A program made the position numbers and the translations under genes. From contig JADGHX010000013.1 of NCBI GenBank assembly GCA_019683695.1, positions 1 to 46,509 of the forward strand: DNA of 46,509 bases. The letters are read 5' to 3'. The notes under the pieces are model-generated. The model had not been told where the DNA came from and did not search any database. It saw only the letters and a program-made list of their open reading frames with translations. This DNA comes from Steroidobacteraceae bacterium (GTDB taxonomy: Bacteria > Pseudomonadota > Gammaproteobacteria > Steroidobacterales > Steroidobacteraceae). Below are positions 8,939 through 17,115 of the stretch, in pieces. Position 1 is the stretch's first letter. Each line of letters begins with the position of its first letter.

Positions 8939-9385
8939 ATGGCAGACAGGGTCAGGGGATACGCCCATCGAGTGGATATTGCACGGGACGTGCAAGCCGT
9001 GTGGCGCGCGTTCACGGAAGTGACGCACCTTGCGAAGTGGTGCGCACCGGATGCGCAGATCCGCGCGCGCCCGGGCGGCTTGTTCCGCGCAAGTGTGGAC
9101 CGCGTCACAGAGACCGAGGCACACATCGACGTGTTCGACCCTGGCAGACGCCTGCGACTCATCTATCTGCCCACGCCTGCACTGCCCGAGGCCGAGACGG
9201 CCGTCGTGGCGGACTTCATCATGGAAGCGGCGCACCCGGGCACGATCGTGCGCGTGCTCGGCTCCGGTGTGCCGGACGACCCCGAATGGGACGTGCCCTA
9301 TCGCCGCATCCGCACGGGCTGGGAGCGCGCGATGGCGCGCCTCAAGGTGTACGTGGAAAAGCAGATGGAGGTCGAGGCCCCATGA
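8939..9385 (+). CDS. SRPBCC (AHSA1/START-like) domain protein
   Basis: A 148-residue protein with the pattern of the polyketide-cyclase/AHSA1 branch of the SRPBCC fold. It opens with a VDIARDVQAVWRAFTEV strand-helix, followed by W-C/T-P and PGG(L)FR motifs and the closing GWERAMARLK helix. Such proteins bind hydrophobic ligands or Hsp90-like clients; no specific function can be assigned. ATG 8939 is preferred over an in-frame start at 8891, because the family fold begins shortly after MADRVRGYAH. It is divergent from the hybrid kinase. Its stop overlaps the next start (ATGA at 9382), so the two are co-translated. Confidence 0.75.
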   Translation: MADRVRGYAHRVDIARDVQAVWRAFTEVTHLAKWCAPDAQIRARPGGLFRASVDRVTETEAHIDVFDPGRRLRLIYLPTPALPEAETAVVADFIMEAAHPGTIVRVLGSGVPDDPEWDVPYRRIRTGWERAMARLKVYVEKQMEVEAP

Positions 9386-9757
9386 GCGGATTCGTCTTCC
9401 GTGCGGTGATTGCGGCGCTGGGACTGTGGCTGGCCACGGAGTGGGTTTCCGGCATCCGCATCGACAGCGCGACCACGCTCGTGCTGGCCGGCCTGCTGCT
9501 CGGGGTGGTGAATGCAGTCGTGCGGCCGATTGCGATCGTGCTCACGTTTCCCATCACGATCCTCACGCTCGGGCTGTTCCTCCTCGTGGTGAACGCCGGC
9601 ATGCTGGGGCTCGTGGCCCTGCTGCTGCCGGGCTTTCACATCGACGGATTCTGGGCGGCGTTTCTCGCGTCCCTGCTCGTGGGCATCACGGGCTTTGCGG
9701 GCTCGCTGCTCATCGGCAACCGAGCCCCTCGAGTACTACGGCCGCAAAGGCGGCTGA
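9382..9757 (+). CDS. small four-helix membrane protein, phage-holin-4_2 (YvlD-like) family, apparent frameshift near its end
   Basis: About 115 residues in the frame of ATG 9382 form four hydrophobic segments with the family's short polar turns, for example VVNAVVRPIAIVLTFPITILTL. After about 9720 that frame becomes arginine-rich and would run 270 bp into the opposite-strand OPT gene, ending at 10005. Shifting by one base in 9715-9728 gives the ending EPLEYYGRKGG and a stop at 9755-9757. That leaves only a short convergent overlap and a length normal for the family. I therefore place the end at 9757 and suspect a real frameshift or a base error. The start overlaps the SRPBCC stop. Function unknown. 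Confidence 0.65.
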
Positions 9758-11718
9758 GCCGTCTCCGCCGCCTGCGGGGCACCGCCCCGCGTGCCGATAC
9801 GGAACATGGTCGCCGCGAGCAGGGCCAGCAGGATCAGGCCCAGCCAGCTGCCGAAACGCAGCGACTCGGGCAAGGCAAACACATCATCCCGGCCGCTCGC
9901 CACGATGGGGATGGCGATGAGCACGCCAAGCAGCGCTTCGCCTGTGATGAGCCCCGCAGCGAACAGCATCCCACGCCGCGTGAGCCGCTCGATGTCTTCC
10001 GGTGAAGGCTTGAGCAGCCCGATGCCCGCGGTCAGACGGCGCTCGGCGAACCACGCGAGCAAACCGCCGAGAAAGATCGGCACTTCCAGCTCGAGCGGCA
10101 GATACATACCCACCGCAGCCGCAAGCACCGGGGCGCGCACGCCGGTGTTGCGCGCCTTCAGGATCTGGTCGACCACGATGATCGCGGCGCCGACCGCCAT
10201 GCCCGAGAGGATCATGTCCCACGGCAGCTGGCCACCGAACATGCCGCGCGCGACGGACTCCATGAGACCAGCCTGAGGCGCCTGCAGCGATTGAGGATGC
10301 TCCGGTGTCGCGGGGCCCATGCCGTACGCTTTCAGGAGCAGGTTCAGCACGGGCGCGAGAATGAGCGCGCTCGCCACCGCGCCGATGCCGAGCATCACCT
10401 GCTGACGCCAGGGCGATGCGCCGATCATGTAGCCGGCCTTCAGGTCCTGGAGATTGTCGCCCGCAATGGACGCGGCACAGCACACCACGGCGCCGATCAG
10501 GATGGTGGCGACCGGCCCCGCCGCCGCGCTCTTGCCCATCAGCAACGTGAGAACGAGCGCCGCGAACAGGATCGTGCAGATGGTGATGCCGGAGACCGGG
10601 CTGTTCGAGGAGCCGACGAGCCCCGCCATGTACGCCGAGACCGAGCAGAATATGAAGCCCGCGAGGATCATGATGACCGTCATGGCGAGCGCGGTGCCCA
10701 GGGTGCCCACCACGGCGTAGTAGAGCGCGGCAAGTGGCAGCGTGAAGGCCACAATGCCGAGCAGCACCCAGTTCATCGGCAGGTCCCGCTCGGTGTGCGA
10801 TACCACGACGCCTACGTTGGCACGTGCCGCCGCAAGCCCGCTGCGCACGCCGGAGAGAATGGATTTGCGGATGGAGAAGAGCGTCCACAGGCCGCCGATC
10901 AGCATCGCGCCCACGCCCATGTAGCGAATCTCAGCCGCGCGGATGATGTTGGCCGCGTCCGCCGCGGAAGCGCCCTGCACGGCGGCGGCGAGATCCGGGT
11001 TCCCGTCGAGGAAGTACACGGCGTAGATGGGAATGGCGATGTTCCACGCGATGACGCCGCCCGCGAGCATCACCGCGCCCACGTTCGCGCCCACGATGTA
11101 GCCCACGCCGAGCAGCGCGGGCGAGAGATTCGTGCCCGCGTAGAAGATGCCCTTGCCCACCCACGTGGCATAGGCCGCCGTATCAGGAATGAGCCGCAGC
11201 CCGCTCGCCGCGGCAAACTTCATGAGCCCGCCCCCGAGCGCCGCGCCGCCGAGAATCTTCACACCCTGCGCCGGGTTCTCCCCGGTGCGCAGCACTTCGG
11301 CCGCGGCCTGCCCTTCGGGAAAGCTCATCTTCTGCTCGATGATGAGCGAGCGCCGCAGCGGCACCGAGAACAGCACGCCGAGCAGCCCGCCGAGCCCGCC
11401 GATCGCGAACACCCACCAGTACTCGAACTCCTGCCACACGCCGAGAAAGATGAGCGCCGGAATCGTGAAGATGACCCCGGAGGCGATCGAGCAACCGGCG
11501 GAGGCGCCGGTGGCCACGATGTTGTTCTCGAGGATGCCGCCGCCGCCCAGCACGCGAAGCACCGCCATCGACACGACCGCGGCCGGAATGGCCGAGGCGA
11601 TCGTGAGGCCCGCGAAGAGGCCCAGATAGGTGTTCGCGGCGGCGAGGATCACGGCGAGGACGACCGCAAGAATGACGGCGCGCACGCTCATCTGCGGTGG
11701 CATCTGATTCTGACTCAT
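9736..11718 (-). CDS. OPT family oligopeptide transporter
   Basis: A 660-residue polytopic inner-membrane protein with roughly 14-16 hydrophobic segments. It begins with a helix ending in the OPT-family pattern ANTYLGLFAGLTIASAIPAA, and has a later NNIVATGASAGCSIASGVIFT segment. Bacterial OPT proteins of this branch import small peptides or metal chelates by proton symport. The substrate is not predictable. ATG 11718 (MSQNQMPP) is preferred over an in-frame ATG at 11739 because the protein is complete from there. It stands alone between the convergent small membrane protein and the HemD-like gene. The window also holds a POT peptide carrier and three peptidases, which suggests a peptide-using lifestyle. 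Confidence 0.88.
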   Translation of the reverse strand: MSQNQMPPQMSVRAVILAVVLAVILAAANTYLGLFAGLTIASAIPAAVVSMAVLRVLGGGGILENNIVATGASAGCSIASGVIFTIPALIFLGVWQEFEYWWVFAIGGLGGLLGVLFSVPLRRSLIIEQKMSFPEGQAAAEVLRTGENPAQGVKILGGAALGGGLMKFAAASGLRLIPDTAAYATWVGKGIFYAGTNLSPALLGVGYIVGANVGAVMLAGGVIAWNIAIPIYAVYFLDGNPDLAAAVQGASAADAANIIRAAEIRYMGVGAMLIGGLWTLFSIRKSILSGVRSGLAAARANVGVVVSHTERDLPMNWVLLGIVAFTLPLAALYYAVVGTLGTALAMTVIMILAGFIFCSVSAYMAGLVGSSNSPVSGITICTILFAALVLTLLMGKSAAAGPVATILIGAVVCCAASIAGDNLQDLKAGYMIGASPWRQQVMLGIGAVASALILAPVLNLLLKAYGMGPATPEHPQSLQAPQAGLMESVARGMFGGQLPWDMILSGMAVGAAIIVVDQILKARNTGVRAPVLAAAVGMYLPLELEVPIFLGGLLAWFAERRLTAGIGLLKPSPEDIERLTRRGMLFAAGLITGEALLGVLIAIPIVASGRDDVFALPESLRFGSWLGLILLALLAATMFRIGTRGGAPQAAETAQPPLRP

Positions 11719-11806
11719 GGGCGCTCCATTGCGCGGCATGCAAAATGGCGCCTACTGTACCGCCGGGCCGCCCGGTTTACGAACACGAGGACTCGTTATC
11801 AATCCA

Positions 11807-12646
11807 TCAATTCGCCGTGGCGCCCGCGAAGAGCTTCTCGAGCGCGCTCGTGAGAGGCTTCAGGAAGAAGGATTCCTGAGGAACGAGCGCCACGGCGATG
11901 CCATGCCGCTCCAGCGTGCCCGCAACCACGGGCCCCACAGCGGCAACGCGGGTGCCCGCGAGCGCGGCTTTCACTTCATCCTCGGGCGCGAGCGCGAAAA
12001 GGCGCTCCACCTGCGGAGTGCTCGTGAACGCGATGGCGTCGATGCGTCCGCTCCGCAGTCGGCCCAGCAGGTCGAGCACCGCCTGATCGGCGGCTTGATC
12101 TGCGTACACGTACGGCGCCACCGTGAAGACGCGTGCTCCGGCGCTTTCGAGAAAGCCGATCAGCGGCCGGTTCGGCTCGGTGCCGTAAAGCTGGACGCCA
12201 ATGCGCCGGCCCGCGAGCGGGTGCGCGCGAAGGCTGTCGATGACACCTTCCGTTGTCGGACGTTCCGGGCTGATGTCGGGCCTGAAGCCCAGCTCACGCA
12301 AGACGCGCGCGGGCTTAGGGCCGCGAGTGATCTTGCGCACGCGCGCCAGCGCGCCGAGGAACGCATCACGCAGCGCCGGCTCGTGACGCTCGATGCACGC
12401 GAGCAGCCGCCGCAGCCCTTCCCCCGTGAGCAGGATCAGATCGTCGCATCCGCCACCGGCGAAGTGTCTGCACCACGCCAGCACCGGTGCGGGATCCGGC
12501 GCGTCCAGGATCGCCACGAGCGGGCAGCGGATGACCTGTGCGCCGCGCCGCTCGAGCATGCTCGCGAACACTTCCAGCTCGCGCGTTTCGGGAATGGCGA
12601 TGGTGCGCCCGGCGAGCGGGCTGTTGAGAGCGGGTTCGGAGCTCAT
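11807..12646 (-). CDS. hemD: uroporphyrinogen-III synthase (HemD-like)
   Basis: A 279-residue cytosolic protein with two alpha/beta lobes. It has the HemD features: an N-terminal LAGRTIAIPETRE strand, a central linker, and a C-terminal DAIAFTSTPQVERLFALA / VAAVGPVVAGTLERHGI block. HemD closes and inverts ring D of hydroxymethylbilane to give uroporphyrinogen III, the last common precursor of heme, siroheme and B12. Stand-alone HemD genes often accompany nitrate-assimilation clusters, since NirB needs siroheme, and the nas genes begin 1.5 kb away. That link is inference. No hemC, cysG or cobA is present in the window. It is divergent from the TfoX-like gene. Confidence 0.8.
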   Translation of the reverse strand: MSSEPALNSPLAGRTIAIPETRELEVFASMLERRGAQVIRCPLVAILDAPDPAPVLAWCRHFAGGGCDDLILLTGEGLRRLLACIERHEPALRDAFLGALARVRKITRGPKPARVLRELGFRPDISPERPTTEGVIDSLRAHPLAGRRIGVQLYGTEPNRPLIGFLESAGARVFTVAPYVYADQAADQAVLDLLGRLRSGRIDAIAFTSTPQVERLFALAPEDEVKAALAGTRVAAVGPVVAGTLERHGIAVALVPQESFFLKPLTSALEKLFAGATAN

Positions 12647-12744
12647 GGCAATCGGGTGAAGGTGTGGCCTATCGTGTGCGGGCGGGCCTTCGCACGCAAG
12701 GCGGGCGGAAACGGCGCTGCATGAAGGAGCCTCGGGGCGCGCGC

Positions 12745-13110
12745 ATGGCGGTGAGCAACGAATTCCTGCAGTACGTGCTGGAGCAACTCTCCGGAGTGCC
12801 CGCGCTGCGCGCCCGGCGCATGTTCGGCGGCATCGGGCTCTACAGCAAGGATGTGTTCTTCGGGCTCATCGCCGAGGACACGGTGTACTTCAAGGTGGAC
12901 GACGGTAACCGCGCCGATTACATCCAGCGCGGCATGCAGCCGTTCCGCCCGTATCGGGATCGGCCGGAGCTGAGCATGACCTACTTCGCGGTGCCGGCAG
13001 ACACCCTCGAGGATGCCGAGGAGCTGGCCGGCTGGGCAGGGCGATCCCTCGAAGCGGCCAAACGGGCGCGCGAGCCCCGCCGCACGGGTACGCGCCGGGC
13101 GAAGCGTTGA
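12745..13110 (+). CDS. TfoX/Sxy N-terminal domain protein
   Basis: A 121-residue protein made essentially of one TfoX-N domain. The family pattern is clear: LEQLSGVPALRARRMFGGIGLY, FFGLIAEDTVYFKVDD and a LSMTYFAVPADTLED region. The tail is basic. Full-length Sxy/TfoX activates competence genes with CRP. Single-domain versions like this are widespread and uncharacterised, so no competence role is claimed. ATG 12745 is chosen because the domain starts at once; an ATG at 12721 is also in frame. AAGGAG at 12724-12729 is somewhat far upstream of 12745. Confidence 0.8.
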   Translation: MAVSNEFLQYVLEQLSGVPALRARRMFGGIGLYSKDVFFGLIAEDTVYFKVDDGNRADYIQRGMQPFRPYRDRPELSMTYFAVPADTLEDAEELAGWAGRSLEAAKRAREPRRTGTRRAKR

Positions 13111-13209
13111 CGTTGCGCTGCCAGACTGCGCGCACGGGCGTGTCGGAATCCGGCGCGTTCGATCGTCCTTCGGGGACCCCGACAGCGGCTTCAGCGAGAG
13201 GAGCAATCG

Positions 13210-13617
13210 ATGAGCACGAAGATCTTCGTCAACCTGCCCGTGAAGGACCTGAAGCGCTCCGTGGAGTTCTTCACCAGCCTCGGCTACACGTTCAACCCGC
13301 ATTTCACGGACGAAAAGGCCACCTGCATGATCGTTGGCGAGGACATCTTCGTGATGCTGCTCGTCGAGCCCTTCTTCAAGACGTTCACGCCCAAGCCGAT
13401 TGCGGACGCCGCGCGCAGCACCGAGGTGCTCATCGCCCTCTCTGCCGAGAGCCGCGAAAAGGTGGATGAGCTCGTTGCCAAGGCCGTCGCAGCCGGAGGC
13501 ACCACGCCGATGCCCGCACAGGATCACGGCTTCATGTACCAGCATGGCTACCAGGACCTGGATGGCCACATGTGGGAGCTGGTGTGGATGGACCCGAAAG
13601 CCATCCCGCCGCAGTGA
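13210..13617 (+). CDS. VOC family (glyoxalase/bleomycin-resistance-like) protein
   Basis: A 135-residue protein with paired VOC beta-alpha-beta modules. FVNLPVKDLKRSVEFFTSLGY opens the first and the closing DLDGHMWELVWMD is typical of the lactoylglutathione-lyase-like group. VOC proteins bind a metal and act on small electrophiles or antibiotics; this subgroup is uncharacterised. A strong ribosome site (GAGAGGAGC) lies just before ATG 13210. A perfect GC hairpin at 13630-13659 follows the gene. Confidence 0.85.
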   Translation: MSTKIFVNLPVKDLKRSVEFFTSLGYTFNPHFTDEKATCMIVGEDIFVMLLVEPFFKTFTPKPIADAARSTEVLIALSAESREKVDELVAKAVAAGGTTPMPAQDHGFMYQHGYQDLDGHMWELVWMDPKAIPPQ

Positions 13618-13629
13618 GGCACGGGCGGA

Positions 13630-13659
13630 TGCGGGCCGGCTTGCGCAGGCCGGCCCGCA
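13630..13659 (+). terminator. GC hairpin after the VOC gene
   Basis: The arms TGCGGGCCGGC and GCCGGCCCGCA pair perfectly over 11 bp around an 8-nt loop, 12 bases after the VOC stop. No T-run follows, so it may work with Rho or as a 3'-end stabiliser. Confidence 0.5.
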
Positions 13660-13734
13660 CTCGGCGCGTGCAAATTTCCAGCCATGCTGTACCATCGCGC
13701 GCCCCTCGTGCGCGGCACGCGCTGGAGAGCAGGC

Positions 13735-14124
13735 ATGACGGACGATGAGCTGATCACGGCGGTCGAGTCCCTTTCGCTGCCTCTTCAGGCGTTCACCCAT
13801 TCAGAGCACGTGCATCTGGCCTGGGCGTGCCTGCGGCGCTGGCCGCTGCTCGACGCCCTGCGCGAGTTCCGGCGCCTGCTCGTCGCGTTCGCGACCCACC
13901 ACGGCAAGCCCGGTCTCTATCACGAGACAGTCACGTTCGCGTATCTGCTGCTCGTGTTCGAGCGCATGGCGCGCACACCGGCCCTCACGGACTGGAACAC
14001 CTTTTCACGCGAGCATGCAGACCTGCTGTCATGGCGCGACGGCCCTTTCTTCAGCTACTACGACGCCGGCATCCTCGGCGACCCGAGGGCGCGTGCGGCG
14101 TTCATTCTGCCCGAGCCGCGCTAA
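13735..14124 (+). CDS. conserved hypothetical protein with an H-x-EHVHLAW motif
   Basis: A 129-residue cytosolic, mostly helical protein. It carries FTHSEHVHLAWACLRR near residues 20-35, a helical FRRLLVAFATHHGKPGLYHETVTFAY block and a C-terminal WRDGPFFSYYDAGIL. The conserved His/Glu residues look like a metal or active site. I have seen this layout in uncharacterised proteobacterial proteins but know no assigned function. ATG 13735 follows GGAGAGCAGGC; an in-frame ATG at 13684 would add 17 residues and has no ribosome site. It is convergent with the porin gene. Confidence 0.65.
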   Translation: MTDDELITAVESLSLPLQAFTHSEHVHLAWACLRRWPLLDALREFRRLLVAFATHHGKPGLYHETVTFAYLLLVFERMARTPALTDWNTFSREHADLLSWRDGPFFSYYDAGILGDPRARAAFILPEPR

Positions 14125-14173
14125 AGTCCGCGCGAGAACAGCCGCACGCGAGCAAGCGTGCCGCGCAGCACCT

Positions 14174-15385
14174 TCACCACACGTAATTCACTTCCGCCCA
14201 GTACTTGCTCGTGTCCGTTGCGAACGCGTCTGCATCGTAGTCCGCGTACTTCAGGAGCACGTTGAAGCGGCGCCACTTGGCCTGGAGCTGAAGATCGATT
14301 TCGGAGCCATAGTCGAGGCCCAGACGGTCGGACCCGAACTCGTTGTAGACCGCGCTCGCGGAGAACGCGTCCAGCCCGACGAAGGCCTTGCGGGCGTAGC
14401 CCAGCGTCACGTACCGCGTTTCGAGACCGTTCGGCGGTGTCGTGAGGAACTTGTCCGCCCAACCGGAAAACCTGTGAAGCGTCGCGAGTGGCGTTGCGAA
14501 GCCTCTCACGCCATCGCCCTCCATCATCTCCACGCCTGCGCCGAGGGTGTAGTGCCGAAACGTGCCAGTCAGTTCAGCGGTGTAGTAGTTCGCCTCGTAA
14601 TTGAGCGGGCAATTTCCGCGATCCGACTGGCGCGCGAATGAGAGCACCCACGCCATCGTCAGGCGGCTCACGGGCCGCTCGCCCGTGAAGCGCAGGCCGA
14701 CGGTCCCGGAGGAATCCGCAGGGGATTCGTCGAAGTCGAGCAGATACGCAAATCCTGTGAGCTTTCCCACGGGCGACGCATACGCCACGTTCGCAAGCCA
14801 CGTGGAGCCCGTGTATCGGCCAGCCGGCGACTCCTTGCCGAACACCCGGTTGACCTGGTCGATGTAAGACAGGTCCACGGTCACGTGAGGGATCGACGTG
14901 TTCACGACGCGCACCGCATCGAACGTCTGCTCGTTCTGGCGCCATCCGACATTTCCCACGAAACGATGGTCGTCCAGCGTGATGCGCTGCCGGCCGATGG
15001 TCAGCGTCGTGCCCGCGATGCTCGTGTTCGTGAGCTGCAGCCGGTTGATCTCGTACGTTTCCGGATCGGGCACCACGGGATACGCGGTCTTGCCGTTCAC
15101 GGTGCTGTTGTAGCTCGAATCGAACGGCCAGAGCAGATCGCCCTCAACGAGCAGCGACGTGCTCAACGCCTTGCCGGTTTCGAAACCAATACGTCCGCGC
15201 AGCGTGACGGCATGTGCCTTCTCCGCGAGGCCGGTCTGATCCACGGACTCCGAGCGCAGTCGCAGATCGATGATCGGCTTTGTGCTCCGGACGGCCGTGA
15301 GGGCGGAAGACATTTCCTGCCCCTGCGCGGCAACCGAGGTTCCCATCGCCGCGAGCGCGGCGAGTCCCAGAGTCCTGTGCTTCAT
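14174..15385 (-). CDS. alginate-export-type outer membrane porin, probably for nitrate/nitrite uptake
   Basis: A 403-residue protein with a signal peptide (hydrophobic residues 6-19, likely cleavage near AAQGQ). It is rich in alternating beta-strands and ends in an aromatic residue (NYVW), as outer-membrane barrels do. Motifs such as ITLDDHRFVGNVGWRQNEQT are typical of the alginate-export/OprD-like porin family. It starts 34 bp after the nrtC/D stop on the same strand with GGGAGAAG before the ATG, and looks like the last gene of the nitrate transport operon. I infer that it lets nitrate or nitrite cross the outer membrane; the family name does not imply alginate here. No internal terminator is seen. 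Confidence 0.8.
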   Translation of the reverse strand: MKHRTLGLAALAAMGTSVAAQGQEMSSALTAVRSTKPIIDLRLRSESVDQTGLAEKAHAVTLRGRIGFETGKALSTSLLVEGDLLWPFDSSYNSTVNGKTAYPVVPDPETYEINRLQLTNTSIAGTTLTIGRQRITLDDHRFVGNVGWRQNEQTFDAVRVVNTSIPHVTVDLSYIDQVNRVFGKESPAGRYTGSTWLANVAYASPVGKLTGFAYLLDFDESPADSSGTVGLRFTGERPVSRLTMAWVLSFARQSDRGNCPLNYEANYYTAELTGTFRHYTLGAGVEMMEGDGVRGFATPLATLHRFSGWADKFLTTPPNGLETRYVTLGYARKAFVGLDAFSASAVYNEFGSDRLGLDYGSEIDLQLQAKWRRFNVLLKYADYDADAFATDTSKYWAEVNYVW

Positions 15386-15419
15386 TCAGTCTTCTCCCGG
15401 ATTCTGCTCGCCAGGCCGG

Positions 15420-17102
15420 CTAGGCCGCCTGGGCCGAACGGTGTTCGTGTTCTTCGAGGAACGTCATCAGTTCTTCACGATAGGTGTAGTAATCGGGGTG
15501 CTCGAGCAGTGCCTTGCGCGTGCGCGGTCGTGGCAGGTCCACATTCATCACCTTGCCGATTCGCGCGCGCGGACCATTGGTCATCATCACCACGCGATCG
15601 GCCAGCAGAATCGCCTCATCGACGTCGTGCGTGACGCAGATGGCGGTGACCCGCGTGCGTTGCCAGATCTCCATCAGCACTTCCTGAAGCTCCCAGCGCG
15701 TGAGCGCGTCCAGCATTCCGAATGGCTCGTCGAGCAGCAGCAGCTTGGGGGAGAGAGCGAACGCGCGCGCGAGCCCCACGCGTTGTTTCATTCCGTTCGA
15801 AAGCTCGTGCGCGCGCTTGTCCAGCGCGCCGGAGAGCCCGACACGCGCGAGGTAGTACTCCGTGATGTCCCGCCGTTCCTCCGGCGATGCATGTGGATAC
15901 ACGCGGTCCACGCCCACTGCGACGTTCTCCCGCGCCGTGAGCCGTGGCAGAAGGTTGGGCGCCTGGAAAACGACGCCGCGATCCGGCCCGGCCGCGACGA
16001 CCTCGCGCCCGTCGAGCGTGATGCCCCCGTCACTCACTTCCGTGAGGCCGGCGATCATCGACAGCACAGTGGACTTGCCACAGCCGGAATGACCGATGAG
16101 CGAGATGAACTCCCCTTTGCGGATGTCGAGTGTGAATCGGTCAACCACGGTGAGTGGGCCCTGCGGCGTCGGGTACCGTTTCGTCACTTCGTAGAATTCC
16201 GCGAACTTGTCCACGTTGGCGGCGACCTTCGTGCGATTCACGGCGCGCACGGCCTTCGGCACGAAGTCGCTCGAGGTGATCGGAATCACGTCCGGCAGCC
16301 GTACGCGAGCGTCGTGCACCTGATGACGACGGGTGCCCGTCTCCATGAGGTATTGCGTGATCTCCGCGCGCAGCCGGCGGTATGCGGGGTCATGATTCAC
16401 GGTATGCCGGTTACGCGGCCGTGCAAGGTTCACGCGGAACTCGCGGCCGAGCGTTGCACGCGGCGCGGGCGTGAGCGGAATGATGCGATCCGCAAGCAGA
16501 AGGGCTTCGTCCACGTCATTCGTCACGAGCACGACAGTCTTCCGCTCGGTGCGCCACAGCGCTTCGATCTCATCCTGAAGGCGTGCTCGCGTGAACGCAT
16601 CCAGCGCGCTCAGCGGCTCATCCATGAGAAGAATCTCCGGATTCATCGCGAGCGCGCGTGCAACCGCCACCCGCTGACGCATGCCGCCTGAGAGCTGGGC
16701 CGGCCGGCGCTTTGCGGCGTGGGACAGACCCACTCGCTCGATGTTGCGTGCAACGTGCTCCCGCCGTTGCTGCCGCGTCCACTTTGGAAAGACGGCATCC
16801 ACCGCGAGCTGAATGTTCGCCTCCACGGTGAGCCACGGCATGAGGGAGTAGTTCTGGAAGACCACGCCGCGCTCGGGCCCAGCGCCCGTGACAGGCTTGC
16901 CGCGCAACCGGATCTCGCCGGCATCCGGTGTGAGCAGGCCGGCGATGGCAGAGATGAGCGTGGTCTTGCCACTCCCGGAGAAGCCGACGATCGCGACGAA
17001 CTCGCCGGCGTCGATCGAGAGATTCACGTCGTGCAGGACCTCGGTGCGGGAGGCGCCTTCGCCGTAGGCTTTCGCGAGACCTTCGATTTCGAGCAGGGCC
17101 AT
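15420..17102 (-). CDS. nrtD: nitrate/nitrite ABC transporter double ATP-binding protein (NrtC/NrtD-like)
   Basis: A 560-residue protein with two complete ABC ATPase modules joined by a linker of about 70 residues. Module 1 has Walker A GFSGSGKTT, signature LSGGMRQRV and Walker B ILLMDEP, but its H-loop reads VTND, with Asn in place of His. Module 2 has GHSGCGKST, LSNGMKQRV, LLLLDEP and an intact VTHD. Cyanobacterial NrtC pairs one ATPase with a nitrate-sensing domain and NrtD is a single ATPase. Here two ATPase halves form one chain, and one probably has reduced hydrolysis. ATG 17102 follows AGGGGAAG. An upstream in-frame stretch is antisense-like and is left out. It lies 13 bp after the permease stop. 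Confidence 0.9.
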   Translation of the reverse strand: MALLEIEGLAKAYGEGASRTEVLHDVNLSIDAGEFVAIVGFSGSGKTTLISAIAGLLTPDAGEIRLRGKPVTGAGPERGVVFQNYSLMPWLTVEANIQLAVDAVFPKWTRQQRREHVARNIERVGLSHAAKRRPAQLSGGMRQRVAVARALAMNPEILLMDEPLSALDAFTRARLQDEIEALWRTERKTVVLVTNDVDEALLLADRIIPLTPAPRATLGREFRVNLARPRNRHTVNHDPAYRRLRAEITQYLMETGTRRHQVHDARVRLPDVIPITSSDFVPKAVRAVNRTKVAANVDKFAEFYEVTKRYPTPQGPLTVVDRFTLDIRKGEFISLIGHSGCGKSTVLSMIAGLTEVSDGGITLDGREVVAAGPDRGVVFQAPNLLPRLTARENVAVGVDRVYPHASPEERRDITEYYLARVGLSGALDKRAHELSNGMKQRVGLARAFALSPKLLLLDEPFGMLDALTRWELQEVLMEIWQRTRVTAICVTHDVDEAILLADRVVMMTNGPRARIGKVMNVDLPRPRTRKALLEHPDYYTYREELMTFLEEHEHRSAQAA

Positions 17103-17115
17103 CGTGCTTCCCCTT

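Noticed and set aside
10291-11853. Long plus-strand open frame opposite the OPT transporter
   Set aside because: The product is a charged, low-complexity sequence antisense to a clear membrane protein; no ribosome site.
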